This document shows positions 62,801 through 64,000 of a DNA stretch of 64,000 nucleotides, one piece after another. The stretch lies in contig JACDOX010000015.1 in NCBI GenBank assembly GCA_014549065.1, positions 7,861,527-7,925,526 of the forward strand, given 5' to 3'. The position numbers and the translations under genes were made by a program. The stretch is from Cardinalis cardinalis (lineage: Eukaryota > Chordata > Aves > Passeriformes > Cardinalidae). The first letter of the stretch is position 1. Each line of letters begins with the position of its first letter. The notes under the pieces are model-generated. The model saw only the letters and a program-made list of their open reading frames with translations, was not told where the DNA came from and searched no databases.

Positions 62801-63555
62801 TGCCTACCTCATGATTCTGTGAAATAATAATTACAACACAAATAGGATATGGACACTACTACCTGCTCCAAGAGAGGCTGGCAAATCTTTGAGAGGAAAC
62901 GGTCATGAAGAGGTGAGAGATACTAACCATGTCCCATTCTGCCATAACACTGTCTGCAGAACATCTGCTATTCATGATACAGAGGGAAAAAATAATCTAC
63001 ACCCTTTCTTAAATTTCAGCTAGCGTTCACATGTTAGCAATGAGGAAATAGGACTGGAAAGAATGCAGGTGGTGATCTGCACCCACTGACTGAAAAAACA
63101 TCATCATGAGATTCCCTACTGTCATTTAAATACCCTCCATCCTATTAGAAAAACAAATACAGAACACTAACAGGGNTTACACATGCATTTTATCAAATGC
63201 CTCATGCTGAGGAAGAAAACAGAGAGGACTCAAGAATTACATTAATCTCTACAGTTATCTGAATTACCATCCTTTGCATCAAAGTCTACTAGACTAGAAA
63301 AAAAAAAGAGTACAATATGTAATTGAAATCATTAGTATTGAGAAGTCACTCTTTTTTTATAATTGATGCATATATTAAACTCCATTTCCAGTGAACACTT
63401 CACTTACCATTTCCACGCCATACTTCAGCCAGATGGCAGCTCCCTTCCCCAGGCTCTTTGCAGAACTCCACTACATCGCGACAGGTTGTTTCTGGTGTAA
63501 TTGGAACTTCTGTCAGAATCTGTTCATTGTTGCTCAGAAACACAGTTAATATCAT
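20770..63555 (-). CDS. PPP1R13B: PPP1R13B (ASPP1), p53- and PP1-binding regulator (all but the first codons)
   Basis: ASPP1 binds p53 family members through ankyrin repeats plus an SH3 domain, steering them to pro-apoptotic promoters, and binds protein phosphatase 1. Sixteen exons on the minus strand join to 3276 nt, 1091 codons plus stop, against 1090 residues in human; every junction has GT/AG and a compatible phase. Order: N-terminal RA/ubiquitin-like domain (residues about 1-90), long Gln/Lys/Glu-rich coiled coil (about 112-325), Ser/Pro-rich middle with [17 protein letters not shown]1-docking motif, ankyrin repeats, SH3 domain ([35 protein letters not shown]), and end [13 protein letters not shown]. 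Human starts MMP before MILTVFL, so the first exon should lie to the right of the window; the ATG at 63555-63553 is the first codon of exon 2. No break was found. Confidence 0.97.
21679..21878 (-). CDS. PPP1R13B: PPP1R13B exon 16 (SH3 domain)
   Basis: Encodes [19 protein letters not shown], then [19 protein letters not shown] and [20 protein letters not shown]. The N at 21775 is the third base of GCN and still gives alanine. Confidence 0.98.
22826..22992 (-). CDS. PPP1R13B: PPP1R13B exon 15 (ankyrin repeats)
   Basis: Encodes [20 protein letters not shown], then [20 protein letters not shown] and CSQFLY, the last ankyrin repeats. Phase 2 in, phase 1 out, joining as W and G codons with its neighbours. 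Confidence 0.98.
23695..23828 (-). CDS. PPP1R13B: PPP1R13B exon 14 (ankyrin repeats)
   Basis: Encodes [20 protein letters not shown], then [20 protein letters not shown] and DSDG. TPLH and the VNAAD loop are ankyrin signatures that form the p53-binding surface. The 78-nt intron to exon 13 is the shortest in the gene. Confidence 0.98.
23907..24044 (-). CDS. PPP1R13B: PPP1R13B exon 13 (PP1-docking RVKF)
   Basis: Forty-six codons, [18 protein letters not shown], then [19 protein letters not shown] and VQRIIYE. RVKF is the PP1 docking motif and the following helices begin the ankyrin domain. Confidence 0.98.
24045..25599 (-). other. PPP1R13B intron 12
   Basis: No gene or repeat was recognised; the plus-strand frame at 25053-25277 is treated as chance. 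The introns 20812-21678, 21879-22825, 22993-23694, 26367-26894 and 27397-28239 are also plain, the last with a purine-rich tract at 27930-28100. Confidence 0.8.
25600..26366 (-). CDS. PPP1R13B: PPP1R13B exon 12 (largest exon, Pro-rich)
   Basis: A 767-nt exon from [10 protein letters not shown] to LPPLPP-like proline repeats. Includes [32 protein letters not shown] and [11 protein letters not shown], conserved across ASPP proteins, then an acidic, Asn-rich spacer. Ns at 25612, 25741 and 25984 each fall on the third base of a four-fold degenerate codon (CCN, ACN, ACN), so the protein is unaffected. Confidence 0.97.
26895..27396 (-). CDS. PPP1R13B: PPP1R13B exon 11 (Pro-rich)
   Basis: A 502-nt exon starting [13 protein letters not shown] and ending [10 protein letters not shown] plus one base. 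It contains the conserved [15 protein letters not shown] and [20 protein letters not shown] segments. Confidence 0.97.
27930..28100. repeat. Purine-rich tract
   Basis: Mainly A and G on the plus strand, with two exact copies of AAGAACAGGAAGGAA at 28014-28028 and 28074-28088, 60 bp apart. It lies in the intron between exons 10 and 11, where it reads as pyrimidine-rich in the sense of PPP1R13B. Confidence 0.7.
28240..28409 (-). CDS. PPP1R13B: PPP1R13B exon 10
   Basis: Encodes [20 protein letters not shown] and on to VLGSTDKL, part of the disordered middle region. The acceptor ends in AAG rather than CAG, and the donor GTGGGT is weak, but phase and homology fit. Confidence 0.9.
28410..32996 (-). 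other. PPP1R13B intron 9
   Basis: A 4.6-kb intron containing a CR1 fragment (about 30283-30440), an AT dinucleotide run near 31602, and a 76-codon minus-strand frame at 31081-31311 that fits no ASPP1 sequence. Confidence 0.8.
30283..30440 (+). mobile_element. CR1 LINE fragment (near 3' end)
   Basis: Contains CR1 3' blocks: TGTCCAGAGAAGTTGTGGATG, TCCCATCCCTGGAGGTG, CAAGGCCAGGCTGGATGAGG and GAGCAACCTGATCTAG. The extreme 3' terminus is missing. Oriented opposite to PPP1R13B. Confidence 0.88.
32997..33177 (-). CDS. PPP1R13B: PPP1R13B exon 9
   Basis: Encodes [20 protein letters not shown], then [13 protein letters not shown] and HGRSKS plus one base. Acceptor TTTTCAG, donor GTAAGT. Confidence 0.97.
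34008..34172 (-). CDS. PPP1R13B: PPP1R13B exon 8 (end of coiled coil)
   Basis: Fifty-five codons, phase 0 on both ends, [20 protein letters not shown] through [20 protein letters not shown]. The tail resembles the KKK..QKENLP tail of the paralogue ASPP2. The human and mouse ASPP1 sequences I remember are about eight residues shorter here (LYGKKIQ). Donor GTAAGA. Confidence 0.94.
34173..35915 (-). other. PPP1R13B intron 7
   Basis: AT-rich intron with no recognised element. The 830-nt intron 33178-34007, the 373-nt intron 36113-36485 and the 1.0-kb intron 36661-37690 are similarly plain, the last with a cluster of Ns at 36700-36910. Confidence 0.8.
35916..36112 (-). CDS. PPP1R13B: PPP1R13B exon 7
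   Basis: Continues the coiled coil: [20 protein letters not shown], then [10 protein letters not shown] and [13 protein letters not shown]. The acceptor is TTAATTTTAG and the donor GTAAGTAA. Confidence 0.97.
36486..36660 (-). CDS. PPP1R13B: PPP1R13B exon 6
   Basis: Encodes [20 protein letters not shown], then a K/E-rich helix ending [14 protein letters not shown]. Donor GTATGT follows the first base of the serine codon. Confidence 0.97.
37691..37792 (-). CDS. PPP1R13B: PPP1R13B exon 5 (start of coiled coil)
   Basis: Thirty-four codons, [20 protein letters not shown] then [14 protein letters not shown], phase 0 on both sides. The glutamine-rich heptads open the coiled coil. A 17.3-kb intron precedes it. 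Confidence 0.97.
43564..43688. other. Assembly gap (125 Ns)
   Basis: An uninterrupted run of N flanked by A/C-rich low-complexity sequence on both sides (CAAACAAAAAAA before, CAAAAAACCACCCC after). The missing sequence is probably similar low-complexity DNA; the true length is unknown. Confidence 0.95.
52187..52310 (-). mobile_element. CR1 LINE 3' end, old
   Basis: Starts with ATCACAGAATCGAAGAATG, followed by GGAGCCTCTGGAAGTCATCTGG, the reverse complement of a CR1 3' terminus, then a degraded CTGGAGCAA..CTGCTCAGGA block. Same orientation as PPP1R13B. Confidence 0.8.
55099..55166 (-). CDS. PPP1R13B: PPP1R13B exon 4
   Basis: A 68-nt exon encoding [20 protein letters not shown] then NG. It is less conserved than its neighbours but ends in the same EKRTENG as human. 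Donor GTATGT. Confidence 0.94.
56641..56760 (-). CDS. PPP1R13B: PPP1R13B exon 3
   Basis: Encodes [19 protein letters not shown], then [19 protein letters not shown], the end of the N-terminal fold. Phase 1 in and out; donor GTAAGT. Confidence 0.96.
56761..63407 (-). other. PPP1R13B intron 2 (6.6 kb)
   Basis: AT-rich, with the short CR1 terminus at 62563-62656 and A/C-rich patches near 58021-58070. No gene seen. The 1.5-kb intron 55167-56640 between exons 3 and 4 is featureless, and 63556-64000 is the 3' part of the intron following the off-window first exon. Confidence 0.8.
62563..62656 (+). mobile_element. CR1 LINE 3' terminus, short
   Basis: Reads GGATTGGCCTAGAAGATCTG, TAAGGTCCCTCTGAATCCCA and ends ATTCTGTGATTGTATGA, the divergent form of the CR1 terminal octamer repeat. 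Lies in the intron between exons 2 and 3 of PPP1R13B. Confidence 0.82.
63408..63555 (-). CDS. PPP1R13B: PPP1R13B exon 2 (RA-like domain)
   Basis: Encodes [20 protein letters not shown] through [10 protein letters not shown] plus one base, the first part of the N-terminal RA/ubiquitin-like fold. The acceptor TTTCTTTCAG ends immediately before ATG and the donor is GTAAGTG. Confidence 0.96.
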
Positions 63556-64000
63556 CTGAAAGAAATAAAAAGCAAAGCAGCAGACTATTAAAAAAAAAGG
63601 AAAGACATAAAAAAGATTATGGGTAAATTTTTTTACCCCCTCTGTAAGTGAAAAAGTATGCCGAGTATTGGTTACTATATTCCAAAGTTGTTTTCAGCTT
63701 CCTGTAACTTTGACAAAGATTTAGTCCTTTGTGTTTATTATTTTTTGACAGTACATTGAATTGACAATTTTTTTTATAAAAGCTTGAGTTGAAATGCTTT
63801 AGCTCTGTCTGAAAACAAGGCTGGGAAGAAAAGAACAAGTTTCAGCTGTGTTAGATGCTTGAAATCATAGCATTTAAATGTTCAAAATAAATTCACACTT
63901 TGGCAAAGTAACCAGAAGCTNCAGGATGTACTCAAAACCAAGTATTCTTAAAATGCACTAAATACTCTGAAAGAACCCTACCCTAAGCTTCTGCTTAAAA

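Overview
The window is ordinary nuclear DNA of a sauropsid, most likely a bird. It holds three intron-containing genes in the conserved vertebrate order XRCC3 - ZFYVE21 - PPP1R13B, the order known from human 14q32.33. Interspersed repeats are few, and the clear ones are all decayed CR1 LINE pieces, the typical avian/reptilian retroposon. There are no bacterial or viral genes, CRISPR arrays or operons. One assembly gap (43564-43688) and more than 100 isolated single-base Ns are present.

Region by region. (1) 1-5481, minus strand: the 5' part of XRCC3, a RAD51 paralogue, with three coding exons, a probable non-coding first exon, and a CR1 insertion plus AT-rich repeat in its first intron. The remaining ATPase exons lie beyond the left edge. 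(2) About 5480-6570: a CpG island acting as a divergent promoter for XRCC3 and ZFYVE21. It carries six CCAAT boxes (three direct, three inverted) plus a seventh in ZFYVE21 intron 1, a GC box, a four-copy 15-bp tandem repeat and an E2F-like near-palindrome. (3) 6291-about 18965, plus strand: the complete ZFYVE21 gene, with seven constitutive coding exons (229 codons plus stop) and a 54-nt in-frame cassette exon. Its intron 2 holds a cysteine-rich reading frame resembling a Ly6/uPAR (LU) domain, probably a relict. (4) About 18965-19265: a short spacer where ZFYVE21 and PPP1R13B converge tail to tail. (5) About 19265 to past the right edge, minus strand: PPP1R13B (ASPP1). All coding exons but the first are present: 16 exons, 3276 nt, 1091 codons plus stop, with matching splice phases at every junction. 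One intron is 17.3 kb and contains the gap.

The genes do not form a pathway. XRCC3 serves homologous recombination, ZFYVE21 is an endosomal FYVE/PH-like adaptor, and PPP1R13B is a p53-family and PP1 co-regulator. Their link is genomic: a shared promoter for the first two and convergent 3' ends for the last two. Exons were assigned by translating both strands, matching remembered human proteins, and checking GT/AG sites and codon phase by hand. No database search was run. No undescribed multi-gene system was found. The most unusual items are the LU-like relict, the promoter architecture, a predicted in-frame upstream ATG for XRCC3, and an ASPP2-like exon end in ASPP1.
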